DNA from: an uncultured Eubacterium sp.
GTDB taxonomy: Bacteria; Bacillota; Clostridia; Lachnospirales; Lachnospiraceae
NCBI GenBank assembly: GCA_947178105.1
Contig: CAMWXD010000006.1
Coordinates: 1 to 64,000 of the forward strand
Length of the DNA stretch: 64,000 bases
Direction of reading: 5' to 3'
Positions 1 through 8,577 of the stretch are shown in pieces. Within the stretch, counting starts at the first letter, position 1. Every line of letters begins with the position of its first letter. A program made the position numbers and the translations under genes. The notes beneath the pieces are model-generated. The model did no database searches, was not told where the DNA came from, and saw nothing but the letters and a program-made list of their open reading frames with translations.

Positions 1-75
1 TATTTATACACTATTAGAACATAAAGCACATAACAATTCTTTATAAAAAGTTATGCAGCCGATCCAAACCATCAA

Positions 76-219
76 CATAGCAAGGCTCTATCAAATGCAA
101 CCCAAATTTCCCAGCAACTTTTTACGAAAAGGAATTGTAATTTCCTTACAAACTTGTTAAAATACAAAAAAGCATATTTTTCTATCGGTTTCTTTTATCT
201 ACGACACATCCATACAAGG
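76..219. repeat. 144-bp direct repeat, copy A
   Basis: This segment matches 1948-2091 base for base except for two substitutions that I could find, with no insertions or deletions (constant offset of 1872). The repeat holds a short inverted element (GGAATTGTAATTTCC) and runs to a shared ACGACACATCCATACAAGG end. Copy A lies just upstream of the PD-(D/E)XK gene at 332, copy B after the debris behind it, so the pair brackets about 1.7 kb. It could be a mobile-element end, a duplicated regulatory leader or a recombination scar. I do not recognise the family. Confidence 0.85.
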
Positions 220-331
220 GCAATACTTCACCTGCCCTTTCAGAAAATTCGTGCTTTTTCCAACACAGGCAGGGGATTTTCTGATAAACAAAAGGAAACT
301 CTCCTGTATCTAAAAACAAAGGAGGTTTTCT

Positions 332-1417
332 ATGGAGCAAACGAAAACAGAAGCTGACAAAACTTACTGGCACCCTGCATTTTTTGCAGACATACAAATC
401 GAATTCAAAGATGACGCGGACAACCTGGAGTTTGAAAACGAGCATCAGCTTAGTACAAACCCAATGGAGATCGATGTACTGATTATTAAAAAAGAAAAAG
501 ACATTCCTGTAAAAAAGAATCTCGGGAAAATATTCAGAAAATACAATATCCTCGAATACAAAAGCCCTGATGATTCGCTGAGCGTGGACGATTTCTATAA
601 GGTATACGGCTACACCTGCTTTTACAAAGCCGATGTACCATACATAAACAGCATACCGATCCAGGAACTGACCATTACCTTTGTATCCGAAAAATACCCG
701 CAGAGCCTTATCCTGCACCTGCTGGAAGAAAGAAACTATAAAATCGAAAAGACAGAACCAGGCATCTATCTGGTACACGGGGATTTTATTCCAATCCAAA
801 TCCTTGTAACCAAACAATTATCCGAAAAAAACAACCTGTGGCTCAAAAGCTTGACCAATAAACTGCAAGACACAGGCAGCGCCCAGAAGCTGGTTGCAGA
901 CTATCTGGCACATCCAGACAACAAGCTGTACCGCTCCGTAATCGAGACGATTATACGGGCAAATAAAAAACTATTTCAGGAGGTAAACAGTATGGACGAT
1001 ATTGTAATGGAAATTGTACAGGAAAAATTTGATAAAAGGCTGAAAGAAGCTGTAGACCGCGAGGTAAAACTGATCATAGACCAGCGCACCGAAGAAGTTA
1101 CAAAACAGGTTACTCAACAAGTTACAAAGCAGGTTACTCAACAAGTTACAAAGCAGGTTACTCAACAAGTTACCCAACAAGTTACCCAACAAGTTACCCA
1201 ACAAGTTACAAAGCAGGTTACTCAACAAGTTACTCAAAAAACAAAACTCGTGGACATGATCTCACTCATCCAGATAAAATGCAGCAAAAACAAACCTCTG
1301 TCTGTCATTGCTGACGAACTCGAAACAGAGCCTAACGAACTGCTTTCTGTTTACAACCTAGTGCTGCAAAATCCTGGCAAGTCAGTGGATGAGCTTTATG
1401 AAATGACCGATAAATAG
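332..1417 (+). CDS. PD-(D/E)XK nuclease-like protein with VT[KQ]Q repeats (Rpn/transposase-like)
   Basis: A 361-residue protein with a likely PD-(D/E)XK nuclease fold near the N-terminus: D48 in PMEIDVLI is followed by E75 and K77 in ILEYKSP, the usual D...ExK spacing. This layout resembles the Rpn-like 'PD-(D/E)XK nuclease family transposase' proteins common in Clostridia, thought to act on DNA, though the function of this one is unproven. Residues 256-303 are 12 tandem VT[KQ]Q units, followed by a short C-terminal segment with LVDMISLIQ and DELYEMTDK. The ATG at 332 has an AAAGGAGG site 7 bases upstream. The 144-bp direct repeats flank it and the gene debris behind it. The family call is moderate; the nuclease motif is directly visible. 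Confidence 0.7.
   Translation: MEQTKTEADKTYWHPAFFADIQIEFKDDADNLEFENEHQLSTNPMEIDVLIIKKEKDIPVKKNLGKIFRKYNILEYKSPDDSLSVDDFYKVYGYTCFYKADVPYINSIPIQELTITFVSEKYPQSLILHLLEERNYKIEKTEPGIYLVHGDFIPIQILVTKQLSEKNNLWLKSLTNKLQDTGSAQKLVADYLAHPDNKLYRSVIETIIRANKKLFQEVNSMDDIVMEIVQEKFDKRLKEAVDREVKLIIDQRTEEVTKQVTQQVTKQVTQQVTKQVTQQVTQQVTQQVTQQVTKQVTQQVTQKTKLVDMISLIQIKCSKNKPLSVIADELETEPNELLSVYNLVLQNPGKSVDELYEMTDK
1097..1240 (+). repeat. 12 tandem 12-bp units coding VT[KQ]Q
   Basis: Inside the gene at 332 the bases GTTAC[AT/CC/AA]..CAA/CAG recur every 12 bp, twelve times, with a last imperfect unit. Because the unit is a multiple of three, copy-number change would lengthen or shorten the protein without a frameshift. 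Units differ mainly at synonymous or K/Q positions. Confidence 0.9.
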
Positions 1418-1550
1418 CAGTTTGCATTGATTTTTAACTCTTTCGGCATATTTTCTTTTGCAAAAAAGGTAACCTTTTCCCCGTATGTGATCTTTAAGCC
1501 GCCTCTTACTTAAAAAGATACCAAACGCTGAAAAAGTTACCTTTTAAATA

Positions 1551-1878
1551 CTATAACACACCTTTTCTTATATTTCTACACTGTTTGTAAAATTGTTTGA
1601 TTGTGGTTTTGGTAGTACCAGCACGCTTTCCAATATCACGGATTTATTTTTACAAGAACGATTAACCACGGACAAGCTGATTCTACCCATACATATGCTG
1701 CTTTTCCCCTCCCCCGTGTCAAAACAAGCTTTGTAAGCGTCCGCTTGTTCCAATGCTGCACATGGCCTGGCATATTTCCTAATCTGCTCCAATACTTTCC
1801 TCTTGCTATATTGAGTATCCGCCACAACGGTTCATCAGGCACCGTAAGAAACAGATACCCGTTGGAAGCCTCATTCAT
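1551..1878 (-). pseudogene. Decayed coding remnant, HTH-like 3' end
   Basis: Coding-like sequence is spread over three minus-strand frames: a start region reading MNEASNGYLFLTVPDEP, a middle part reading RKVLEQIRKYARPC in a second frame, and a 3' part reading IRDIGKRAGTTKTTIKQFYKQ in a third, ending at a TAG at 1551. The last piece looks like a helix-turn-helix. The frame changes suggest a frameshifted gene, possibly from a mobile element given the flanking direct repeats. The family is not recognised. The rest of 1418-1947 shows no gene. Confidence 0.35.
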
Positions 1879-1947
1879 TTATCGCTGTTACGTTCGTACC
1901 TGCTTCATCTCTATTTTTTTGTCCAATTTTTCATGATTCCATTTTTT

Positions 1948-2091
1948 CATAGCAAGGCTCTATCAAATGCAACCCAAATTTCCCAGCAACATTTTACGAA
2001 AAGGAATTGTAATTTCCTTACAAACTTGTTAAAATGCAAAAAAGCATATTTTTCTATCGGTTTCTTTTATCTACGACACATCCATACAAGG
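1948..2091. repeat. 144-bp direct repeat, copy B
   Basis: Second copy of the 76-219 repeat, with one A/T and one A/G difference. It ends about 50 bp before the promoter of the ABC-F gene at 2466, so whatever event made the duplication reached up to that gene's control region. Confidence 0.85.
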
Positions 2092-2141
2092 CTACCAATA
2101 AAATCGAACAAAAAACATAGAATCTTTTTCTGAAAATCCTC

Positions 2142-2169
2142 TTGCATTCCCAATGGTTTATGGTATAAT
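2142..2169 (+). promoter_or_regulatory. Sigma-A type promoter for the ABC-F gene
   Basis: A TTGCAT box at 2142-2147 is followed after 16 bases by a perfect TATAAT at 2164-2169. Transcription would start near 2176 and leave a leader of about 290 bases before the ATG at 2466, which is long for a housekeeping gene and fits leader-based control. Confidence 0.65.
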
Positions 2170-2418
2170 AAGGCTGATTACAAAGAAAGGGCACAGACGT
2201 GCAGGGTGAAAAAATGATTATTCGATAATTTAGTTTGGATTTCGCAACTGAAAAACTGCCTGGGCTGCTGGTGGATCTCACAAAACCAGAACGAACATCC
2301 AGGCGTATCTGCGTATGCCGAATTAGATTATCGCACTCTTTTGTCCCTTTTTGTATGTCTGTTTTCAGAATATATACAGGGTTTCTTTGTGTGAGTCTGT
2401 TTTCGGATACGGGAACGG

Positions 2419-2462
2419 GCTTTTTCTATTGGAAAAATTAGAAAAAGCCTCGAAAGGAGGCA
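2419..2462 (+). promoter_or_regulatory. Two mutually exclusive hairpins at the ABC-F ribosome binding site
   Basis: Hairpin 1 pairs GGCTTTTTCTA (2419-2429) perfectly with TAGAAAAAGCC (2440-2450). Hairpin 2 pairs GCCTC (2448-2452) with GAGGC (2458-2462), which buries the GGAGG Shine-Dalgarno. The two share GCC at 2448-2450 and so cannot form together: hairpin 1 frees the ribosome site, hairpin 2 hides it. This is the geometry of translational attenuation. An open frame in the leader (2235-2441) ends inside hairpin 1, so a ribosome there could bias the choice. Inference from sequence only. Confidence 0.5.
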
Positions 2463-2465
2463 CCT

Positions 2466-4004
2466 ATGCTTCAGATTAAGCATTTGAATATTGTACACAA
2501 AAAAGATTTCAGGACGCTTTTGGAGGATTTTAACCTTGTGCTGAATGACGGCGATAAAGCTGTTATCATCGGCGAAGAAGGAAACGGAAAGTCCACGCTT
2601 CTGCAATGGATCTATGAACCGGATTTGATCTCGGATTACTGCGAAGCTTCGGGGGAACGGATACTGGCAAACCAAAAGGCAGGATACCTGCCACAGGAGC
2701 TGCCGCTTTCGCACTGCGCAAAAAGCCTGTATGAATATTTTACAGAAGAACCGCTGTTTTGGGACCACACCCCGAAAGAGCTTGGACGAATGGCCGGAAG
2801 GTTCGGTCTTGCCGCAGATTTTTTTTACAGCAGCCAGCCCATGGGGACATTGTCAGGCGGTGAAAAGGTAAAGGCACAACTGCTGCGGATCCTGCTGTCA
2901 GAGCCGGATCTCCTGCTGCTGGACGAGCCGTCCAACGATATTGACCTGGAGACGCTGGAATGGCTGGAAGCATTTATTCTGGAATGGAAACAGATCGTGC
3001 TGTATATTTCCCATGATGAAACACTGATCGAGCATACCGCAAATGTCGTCGTCCATATCGAACAGATCCGGCATAAGACAAAATGCCGATATACGGCTGC
3101 ACGGATGCCGTACGAGCAATACCGCAGGGAACGGCTGAGCCAGTTTGAAAACCAGGCGCGCATGGCTGCAAATGACCGCCGTGAGAAAAAACTGCGCGAA
3201 GAAAAATTTGAACGGATCTATCAGAGCGTCGCTTGTGCGCAGGCAAACATATCCAGACAAAACCCTGCCAAAGCGCGGCTGCTGAAAAAGAAAATGCACG
3301 CAGTCAAATCGATGGAACGGCGTTTCGCGCGCGAGGATCAGGCGATGACGCAGATGCCTGAAGAAGAAAGCTCCTTGTTTTTTAAGCTTGGAGGAGAACA
3401 TGCAAAGATTCCTGCCGGAAAAACCGTCATCGATTATTCCCTGGAAAAGCTCTGCACACCCGACGGGGAACGAGTGTTAGCCAAACAGGTCAGGCTGCAT
3501 CTGCGCGGCGCACAAAAGCTGTGTATCGTCGGCGCAAACGGCGCCGGAAAAACGACGCTCCTTCACAAGATTGCCGCAGAGCTGCTTGCGCGGACAGACA
3601 TCCATGCGCAGTATATGCCGCAAAATTATGAGGAGCTGCTAAAACCCTCCATGACGCCGGTTGATTTTCTCGACCAATCTGGGGACAAAGAAACACGGAC
3701 AAAAATCCGCACGTATCTGGGCGCGTTAAAATATACCGCTGATGAAATGGAACATACGATCAGCGAGCTTTCAGGCGGACAAAAGGCAAAGATTTTCCTG
3801 TTAAAAATGAGCCTTTCCAACGCGGACGTATTGATCCTGGATGAACCGACCCGCAATTTCTCCCCGCTGTCCGGCCCAGTTATCCGGCAGCTACTAAAAG
3901 ATTTTCCGGGAGCCATTATCAGCATTTCCCATGACCGCAAATATATCAAGGAAGTCTGTGACAAGGTCTGCCTGCTGACGAAAGACGGGCTTTTGGAACA
4001 ATAG
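2466..4004 (+). CDS. ABC-F family ATPase (ribosome-protection/translation factor type)
   Basis: A 512-residue soluble protein with two ABC ATPase domains and no membrane segments, the ABC-F layout; such proteins act at the ribosomal E site and some give antibiotic resistance. Domain 1: Walker A GEEGNGKST near residue 38, signature LSGGEK near 128, Walker B LLLLDEPSND near 152. A charged linker (about 205-290) joins domain 2: Walker A GANGAGKTT near 356, LSGGQKAK near 436, Walker B VLILDEPTRNFSP near 455. The EPTRNFSP ending, without the usual N-H-L-D, is seen in a subset of Firmicute ABC-F proteins. The start has a GGAGG site that can be hidden by a hairpin, suggesting inducible expression. 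The target drug, if any, cannot be told. Confidence 0.9.
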   Translation: MLQIKHLNIVHKKDFRTLLEDFNLVLNDGDKAVIIGEEGNGKSTLLQWIYEPDLISDYCEASGERILANQKAGYLPQELPLSHCAKSLYEYFTEEPLFWDHTPKELGRMAGRFGLAADFFYSSQPMGTLSGGEKVKAQLLRILLSEPDLLLLDEPSNDIDLETLEWLEAFILEWKQIVLYISHDETLIEHTANVVVHIEQIRHKTKCRYTAARMPYEQYRRERLSQFENQARMAANDRREKKLREEKFERIYQSVACAQANISRQNPAKARLLKKKMHAVKSMERRFAREDQAMTQMPEEESSLFFKLGGEHAKIPAGKTVIDYSLEKLCTPDGERVLAKQVRLHLRGAQKLCIVGANGAGKTTLLHKIAAELLARTDIHAQYMPQNYEELLKPSMTPVDFLDQSGDKETRTKIRTYLGALKYTADEMEHTISELSGGQKAKIFLLKMSLSNADVLILDEPTRNFSPLSGPVIRQLLKDFPGAIISISHDRKYIKEVCDKVCLLTKDGLLEQ

Positions 4005-4009
4005 TTTCT

Positions 4010-4471
4010 TTATGCGTCTGACGGATGCTCTTTGATATATGCTTCCATCAGGCTTGCCGCAATCCCGATCATTTCCGGGCAGGGACGTTTTTTATAATAT
4101 TCGGCTGTACGCGCGCTTGGCTCGGGGCTGCTGTCTTTTCCCTCCAACCCCAGCAGCTCGCGGCAGACGATCGATCCGTTTTCCGCCCGAAACTGTGCGG
4201 CAAGCTCCTGGATCCTGGCATAATGCTCTTTTTTTGCCTGCATATCCTTCGGGTCATCGTAACCGTATAAAGCGCCTGCCACGAAAAACATCCCGCTGAC
4301 TGCCCCGCATACTTCCCGCATCCTGCCCATCCCTCCGCCAAACGAGGACACCATCCGCAGCAGCTTCGTTTTATCAATCCCGACCTCATCGCAAAACGCC
4401 AGCGCAACGGACTGCGAGCAGTTGTAGCCTTCTTTAAAAAATGCTTTTGCCTGTTCACCTTTTACCGACAT
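4010..4471 (-). CDS. C_GCAxxG_C_C family (redox-type Cys) protein
   Basis: A 153-residue protein with the cysteine pattern that names this family: GYNCSQSV near residue 17, CGAVSG near 55, a Cys in IVCRELLG near 103 and CPEM near 131. These proteins are common in Clostridia, are thought to carry redox-active or metal-binding cysteines, and are of unknown exact role. The gene ends six bases from the convergent ABC-F gene. A GGAAAGG site precedes the ATG by about ten bases. Confidence 0.85.
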   Translation of the reverse strand: MSVKGEQAKAFFKEGYNCSQSVALAFCDEVGIDKTKLLRMVSSFGGGMGRMREVCGAVSGMFFVAGALYGYDDPKDMQAKKEHYARIQELAAQFRAENGSIVCRELLGLEGKDSSPEPSARTAEYYKKRPCPEMIGIAASLMEAYIKEHPSDA

Positions 4472-4560
4472 CTTTTTTCATCCTTTCCATCATTCTATAT
4501 CTGTATATGAAAATCTGCTTTTTCTTCCTTATAGTTCCATCTTCCATCCATCTAACATCA

Positions 4561-4695
4561 TCAGCTTGATACCGATATGCGCACGACCTTGTTATTTTTC
4601 AGTTTCAGAATCAGCCCAAGCCCGGAATCTTTTACTTTTTCCAAATACGCTTTAAATTCCTTTTCAAACCTCCTCGTATTGATGAAACGATTGCC
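4561..4695 (-). other. Coding-like fragment without a start codon
   Basis: The 4472-4848 gap is mostly empty, but one minus-strand frame between stops at 4699 and 4561 reads like real protein (FEKEFKAYLEKVKDSGLGL followed by ILKLKNNKVVRI). There is no ATG; an AGGAGG at its 5' part lies inside the frame. It may be the tail of a degraded gene. Family unknown. Confidence 0.3.
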
Positions 4696-4775
4696 TTATT
4701 ACCTAAAGTATTATAGCACACTGAGGGCATCCTGTCATCCTGCGGTTTTCTAATTCTGCGCAGGCTAAATTAAAA

Positions 4776-4804
4776 TAGACTTCCTGCTCTGGCTGTGGTA
4801 TACT
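4776..4804 (+). promoter_or_regulatory. Promoter of the 63-residue small gene
   Basis: TAGACT at 4776-4781, 17 bases, then TATACT at 4799-4804. The leader would be about 40 bases, ending in a strong AGGAGGTGG ribosome site. Confidence 0.55.
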
Positions 4805-4848
4805 ATGGATAATTGAAAACATATTTCCATAACCCAGGAGGTGGTTCT

Positions 4849-5040
4849 ATGCCAAACGGTCTTGAAATCACACAAAAAGCGATTGATGATTTTCAGAAAA
4901 TTCAAAACCATATGAAAAATGCAAGAGAAGAAAATGCAATGAAAACATATGAGGGGCTGAAAAATGATTATTTGTCTCTCAAAGCCCTGCTAAATACTGC
5001 CGGTGTCAATTTAGCGGATATTGACAAAATAAAAGAATAG
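4849..5040 (+). CDS. Small hypothetical protein, 63 residues
   Basis: The ATG at 4849 sits five bases behind AGGAGGTGG, a better start than the in-frame ATG at 4813. The product is helical and charged (EITQKAIDDFQKIQNHMKNA, then a KTYEGLKNDYLSLKALL segment), without membrane segment or Cys, and could form a short coiled coil. It is a single-gene unit with its own promoter and a hairpin behind it. Not recognised. Confidence 0.6.
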   Translation: MPNGLEITQKAIDDFQKIQNHMKNAREENAMKTYEGLKNDYLSLKALLNTAGVNLADIDKIKE

Positions 5041-5049
5041 CGCAAAGCC

Positions 5050-5095
5050 CAAAAATCCAGCCCTGTTTTAGTTGTATCAAAAATCAGGGCTGGAT
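5050..5095 (-). terminator. Intrinsic terminator behind fucO (possibly bidirectional)
   Basis: An 11-bp perfect stem pairs 5055-5065 (ATCCAGCCCTG) with 5085-5095. On the minus strand it is followed by a T-run (5050-5054), so it ends the rhamnose operon; on the plus strand it could also serve the small gene at 4849. Confidence 0.75.
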
Positions 5096-5114
5096 GACTG
5101 TTTCTATAAAAGCT

Positions 5115-6260
5115 TTACATTAATTTACGGAACAGATTTTTCAAATCTTCTATATTCGTATCTTTTGGATTGCCTGGGCAGCAGGCGTCAGCAAATGCGG
5201 ATTCAGCAAGGAAATCCAGGTCTTCTTCCTTTAATGCTTCTAACTTCTGCGGAATCCCGACATCCTTGGACAATGAGCGGACTGCTTCTACTGCGGCAGC
5301 GCGGTATTCCTGCTGGGACATGTCGTCTACGCCTTTTACACCCATTGCGCGTGCGATCTCACGGTATTTTTCCCCGCTGCATTCTGCGTTGTACTCCATT
5401 ACAATCGGAAGCATCATCGCGCACGCTACGCCATGCGGCGTATCATAAGTCGCTCCTAACGTATGCGCCATAGAATGCGCTATGCCAAGCCCGACGTTGG
5501 AAAACGCCATGCCGGTCACATACTGTCCCAATGCCATGCCTTCGCGGCCTTCTTCGTCATTTTCCACAGCTCCCCGCAGGCTCTTTGCAATCAGGCGGAT
5601 TGCTTCGAGGTTCAGGCAGTCGGCAAGCTCCCATGCTGCTTTTGTCGTATACCCTTCGATCGCATGGGTCAGAGCATCCATACCTGTAGCGGCTGTCAGC
5701 CCTTTTGGCATCGTGGACATCATATCTGGGTCAATAATAGCGATATTTGGAATATCATTGACATCGACACATACGAACTTCCTTTTTTTCTCGACATCGG
5801 TAATGACATAGTTGATTGTTGCTTCCGCTGCTGTCCCTGCGGTCGTCGGTACTGCGATCGTAAATACCGTCGGATTTTTTGTCGGCGCGACGCCCTCTAA
5901 AGAGCGTACGTCTGCAAATTCCGGGTTGTTGATAATAATGCCGATTGCCTTTCCGGTATCCATGGAAGAGCCGCCGCCAATCGTAATCATATAATCGGCA
6001 CCCGATTTTTTGTAAGCTTCCACTCCGGCAATCACATTTTCAATCGTCGGGTTCGGCTTGATATCGGAATAGACTTCATAAGCCTGGTTTTTTGCATCCA
6101 TCAGGTCCGTTACCTTTTTAGTCACTCCGAATTTTACAAGATCCGGGTCAGATGCGATAAACGCCTTCTGAAAGCCCTTTGATTCAATGATTCCAGGGAT
6201 TTCATTGATCGCTCCTTTTCCATGATAAGAGATTCCATTCAGTACAAAACGATTCACCAT
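5115..6260 (-). CDS. fucO: Iron-type alcohol dehydrogenase, lactaldehyde reductase
   Basis: A 381-residue group III (Fe-dependent) alcohol dehydrogenase. Seen: the GGGSSMDTGKAIG nucleotide-binding loop near residue 96, PTTAGTAAEAT near 139, and metal-site histidines in DALTHAIEGY, GIAHSMAHTLGA and the nearby PHG. In the rhamnose pathway this enzyme reduces L-lactaldehyde, made by RhaD, to 1,2-propanediol with NADH. It is the last gene of the rha operon, 116 bases behind rhaD. The start at 6260 is chosen for its AGGAGG site; an upstream in-frame ATG lacks one. Substrate assignment rests on operon context. Confidence 0.85.
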   Translation of the reverse strand: MVNRFVLNGISYHGKGAINEIPGIIESKGFQKAFIASDPDLVKFGVTKKVTDLMDAKNQAYEVYSDIKPNPTIENVIAGVEAYKKSGADYMITIGGGSSMDTGKAIGIIINNPEFADVRSLEGVAPTKNPTVFTIAVPTTAGTAAEATINYVITDVEKKRKFVCVDVNDIPNIAIIDPDMMSTMPKGLTAATGMDALTHAIEGYTTKAAWELADCLNLEAIRLIAKSLRGAVENDEEGREGMALGQYVTGMAFSNVGLGIAHSMAHTLGATYDTPHGVACAMMLPIVMEYNAECSGEKYREIARAMGVKGVDDMSQQEYRAAAVEAVRSLSKDVGIPQKLEALKEEDLDFLAESAFADACCPGNPKDTNIEDLKNLFRKLM

Positions 6261-6376
6261 AATAATTTTCCTCCTGATAACTATTTTATTCCGTCTCCTG
6301 CCAGGCTTTGCCCACTGCCTAGCAGGATGTTGCAAAAGCTTTTGGAAATAACGCCTGCTTTCATTGTAACACTTCT

Positions 6377-7201
6377 TTATTTTTCATACAAGAACTCTTC
6401 CGGCAGATTTACTTTAAAATCAACGGCGAGGTCGCGGAAATTCTGCGGCGAGATCGTCTGGCGTTTCTGCGGCTGCATCGACAGCATTTTCACAAGTATT
6501 TCCGCAGATTTTTCCACCGTATGCATCAGGCCGAACGTCAGGTCAAAATCCTCGCCGGATGCAAACATGCCGTGATGCGCCCAGATCGCTACATCGTATT
6601 TTTTCATCAGCTCGCTCGTCGCTACTGCGATGTCCCGTCCGCCTGGCACCATCCACGGCACGACCCCGACGCCGTCTGGGAATACAACCGGACATTCGGT
6701 CGCCATTTCCCACAGTTCCCTTGTAAATACTTTATCCTCCAAAGGCAGTACAAACGTCAGTGCAATCACATTCGTCGTATGCGCATGATAGATCACGCGG
6801 TGTGCGCCGCCTGACGCAAGCATCTTGACCTCATGGTTCATCAGATGAGACGGCAGCTCCGAAGTCGGGCGCCCGCCGTTTACCAGACCCCAGACAATCC
6901 GGTAATTTTCCCCTTTTTCATCCAGCTCAATCATGCAAATCGAGTCTTCCGGCTTGATTATGACATTGCGGAAATATTTGCCGCTTCCGGTCACGAGAAA
7001 ATACTCGTTTGCAAGCTTTGGAACCGAAGTGCCGATTGGCTGCCAATCCTTTGGCTCAAAATTCTCTTTTACAGACGTTACCTCCTCCGGCTTTACGCGG
7101 TAAGAAAGGTTGCCTCCGTTTCTCTCATGCCATCCCTGCTCCCATCCGTCATTTGCCATGCGGATAAATCCCTGTACAAACTCTGCATCTAATAGTTTCA
7201 T
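6377..7201 (-). CDS. rhaD: Rhamnulose-1-phosphate aldolase
   Basis: 274 residues, the same length as the E. coli enzyme. Class II, zinc-dependent aldolase that splits L-rhamnulose 1-phosphate into dihydroxyacetone phosphate and L-lactaldehyde. Seen: WHERNGGNLSYR near residue 25, the HAHTTNVIAL metal-site motif near 141, and the AIWAHHGMFASG segment near 208. It lies between rhaA and fucO on the minus strand. The start at 7201 (MKLLDAEF) follows a GGAG-type site; the frame stays open further upstream but that part is Lys-rich and not family-like. Confidence 0.92.
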   Translation of the reverse strand: MKLLDAEFVQGFIRMANDGWEQGWHERNGGNLSYRVKPEEVTSVKENFEPKDWQPIGTSVPKLANEYFLVTGSGKYFRNVIIKPEDSICMIELDEKGENYRIVWGLVNGGRPTSELPSHLMNHEVKMLASGGAHRVIYHAHTTNVIALTFVLPLEDKVFTRELWEMATECPVVFPDGVGVVPWMVPGGRDIAVATSELMKKYDVAIWAHHGMFASGEDFDLTFGLMHTVEKSAEILVKMLSMQPQKRQTISPQNFRDLAVDFKVNLPEEFLYEK

Positions 7202-7295
7202 GTTTTTCTCCTTCTCTATTTTTCTTTTTCCTGGCTCTTTCTGGTTTTGAAATCTTCTTTTCTGTAACTGCTTCCTGCTGTTTTTTATTTTCTCT

Positions 7296-8558
7296 TTATT
7301 TTCTTTTTGCAAGCACCTGCGCTTCATACCGTTTTACTTCATCAAACCACTGCTCCTCTGAGGTGTTGCACTGTTCGCAATATGCACTCCATATGTCGCC
7401 AAACGGCAGTATTTTTAACGCTTCCTGGCGTACCATCAGCGCTGTCCAGTCTGCGGCATCCTGCAATTTTTTCAGCTCTTCATGCGGCGTGCACAATGCG
7501 GACAGCAAAGCCTTCTGCCAGCTCCGGAATCCAACCGTCCATGCCGAGATACGGTTGATGCTGGCGTCAAAATAATCGAGTGCCATATGGACTCTGCCTA
7601 ATGCACCGCAGCGCACGATTTCTTTTGCCATTTCCTTCGTCTCATCATCAAACAGCACGACATGATCGGAGTCCCATCTGACCGGACGGGTAATGTGCAG
7701 CGCGATCTCCGGGAAAAATGCAAGCAGAGCCGGGATCTTGTCAGATACGACCTCTGTCGGGTGATAATGCCCGTTGTCCATCAGCGGCAGGCAGCCTTCG
7801 TGCGTCGCCGCAAAGGATAAGGAAAATTCTGCGCTTCCTACCGTATACGATTCCACGCCGATACCGAATACTTTGGATTCGACACATGGCTTTACAAGCT
7901 GCGGGTCATGCGGCTGCGCAATGATCTCTTCAATCGCTGCCTTATAGCGCTCTCTTGGCGCAAGGCGGTCTGCCGGGATATCTTTGGCGCCGTCTCCCGT
8001 CCAGATATTCATGACACACGGTACGCCTGTTTCTTTTGCAAAATATTCAGAAATACGGATACATGCCTTGCCATGCTCGATCCAGAAGCGTCTCGTCTCT
8101 TCATCCGGGCTGGACAGTGTCAGGCCGTCCTTGATTTTATCATGGGAGAAAAAGGTCGGGTTAAAATCCAGCCCCATTCCGCGTGCCTTTGCAAATTCCA
8201 CCCATTTTTGAAAATGCTTTGGTTCGATCTTGTCTCTGTCTGCAAACTCCCCGTTTTCAAAAATCGCATAGCTGGCGTGCAGGTTCAGTTTCTTCTTACC
8301 AGGTGTCAGCTTTAATACTTCGTCGATATCCTGCATCAATTCTTCCGGCGTCCTCGCCTTGCCCGGATAATCCCCAGTTGTCTGTATCCCTCCGGTCAGC
8401 GGGCCCTTGTGGTCAAACCCGATCACGTCGTCGCCCTGCCAGCAGTGCAGCGATACTGGTATTTCTTTTAATTTTGCAATCGCTGCGTCAGTGTCTACCC
8501 CATATTTTGCATAAGCTTCTTTTGCAGATGCGTATCTTTCTTTTCCTGTCATTGTCAT
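7296..8558 (-). CDS. rhaA: L-rhamnose isomerase
   Basis: 420 residues, the family's usual size. Interconverts L-rhamnose and L-rhamnulose with Mn2+/Zn2+ in the cytoplasm. Family segments visible: SLHCWQGDDVIGFD near residue 36, LNLHASYA near 91, GLDFNPTFFSHDK near 131, MNIWTGDG near 183, MDNGHYHPTEVVSD near 255 and VRWDSDHVVLFD near 289, which carry metal and substrate ligands. It follows rhaB by 19 bases and precedes rhaD, a standard catabolic order. Confidence 0.95.
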   Translation of the reverse strand: MTMTGKERYASAKEAYAKYGVDTDAAIAKLKEIPVSLHCWQGDDVIGFDHKGPLTGGIQTTGDYPGKARTPEELMQDIDEVLKLTPGKKKLNLHASYAIFENGEFADRDKIEPKHFQKWVEFAKARGMGLDFNPTFFSHDKIKDGLTLSSPDEETRRFWIEHGKACIRISEYFAKETGVPCVMNIWTGDGAKDIPADRLAPRERYKAAIEEIIAQPHDPQLVKPCVESKVFGIGVESYTVGSAEFSLSFAATHEGCLPLMDNGHYHPTEVVSDKIPALLAFFPEIALHITRPVRWDSDHVVLFDDETKEMAKEIVRCGALGRVHMALDYFDASINRISAWTVGFRSWQKALLSALCTPHEELKKLQDAADWTALMVRQEALKILPFGDIWSAYCEQCNTSEEQWFDEVKRYEAQVLAKRK

Positions 8559-8577
8559 TCCTCCTGCTTTCTATGTA

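Noticed and set aside
182-817. 211-codon minus-strand frame over the Rpn-like gene
   Set aside because: Antisense to a gene with a clear start and nuclease motif; sequence is aromatic-rich as in shadow frames.
1097-1240. CRISPR array
   Set aside because: The 12-bp units are contiguous, without spacers, and lie in frame in a coding gene.
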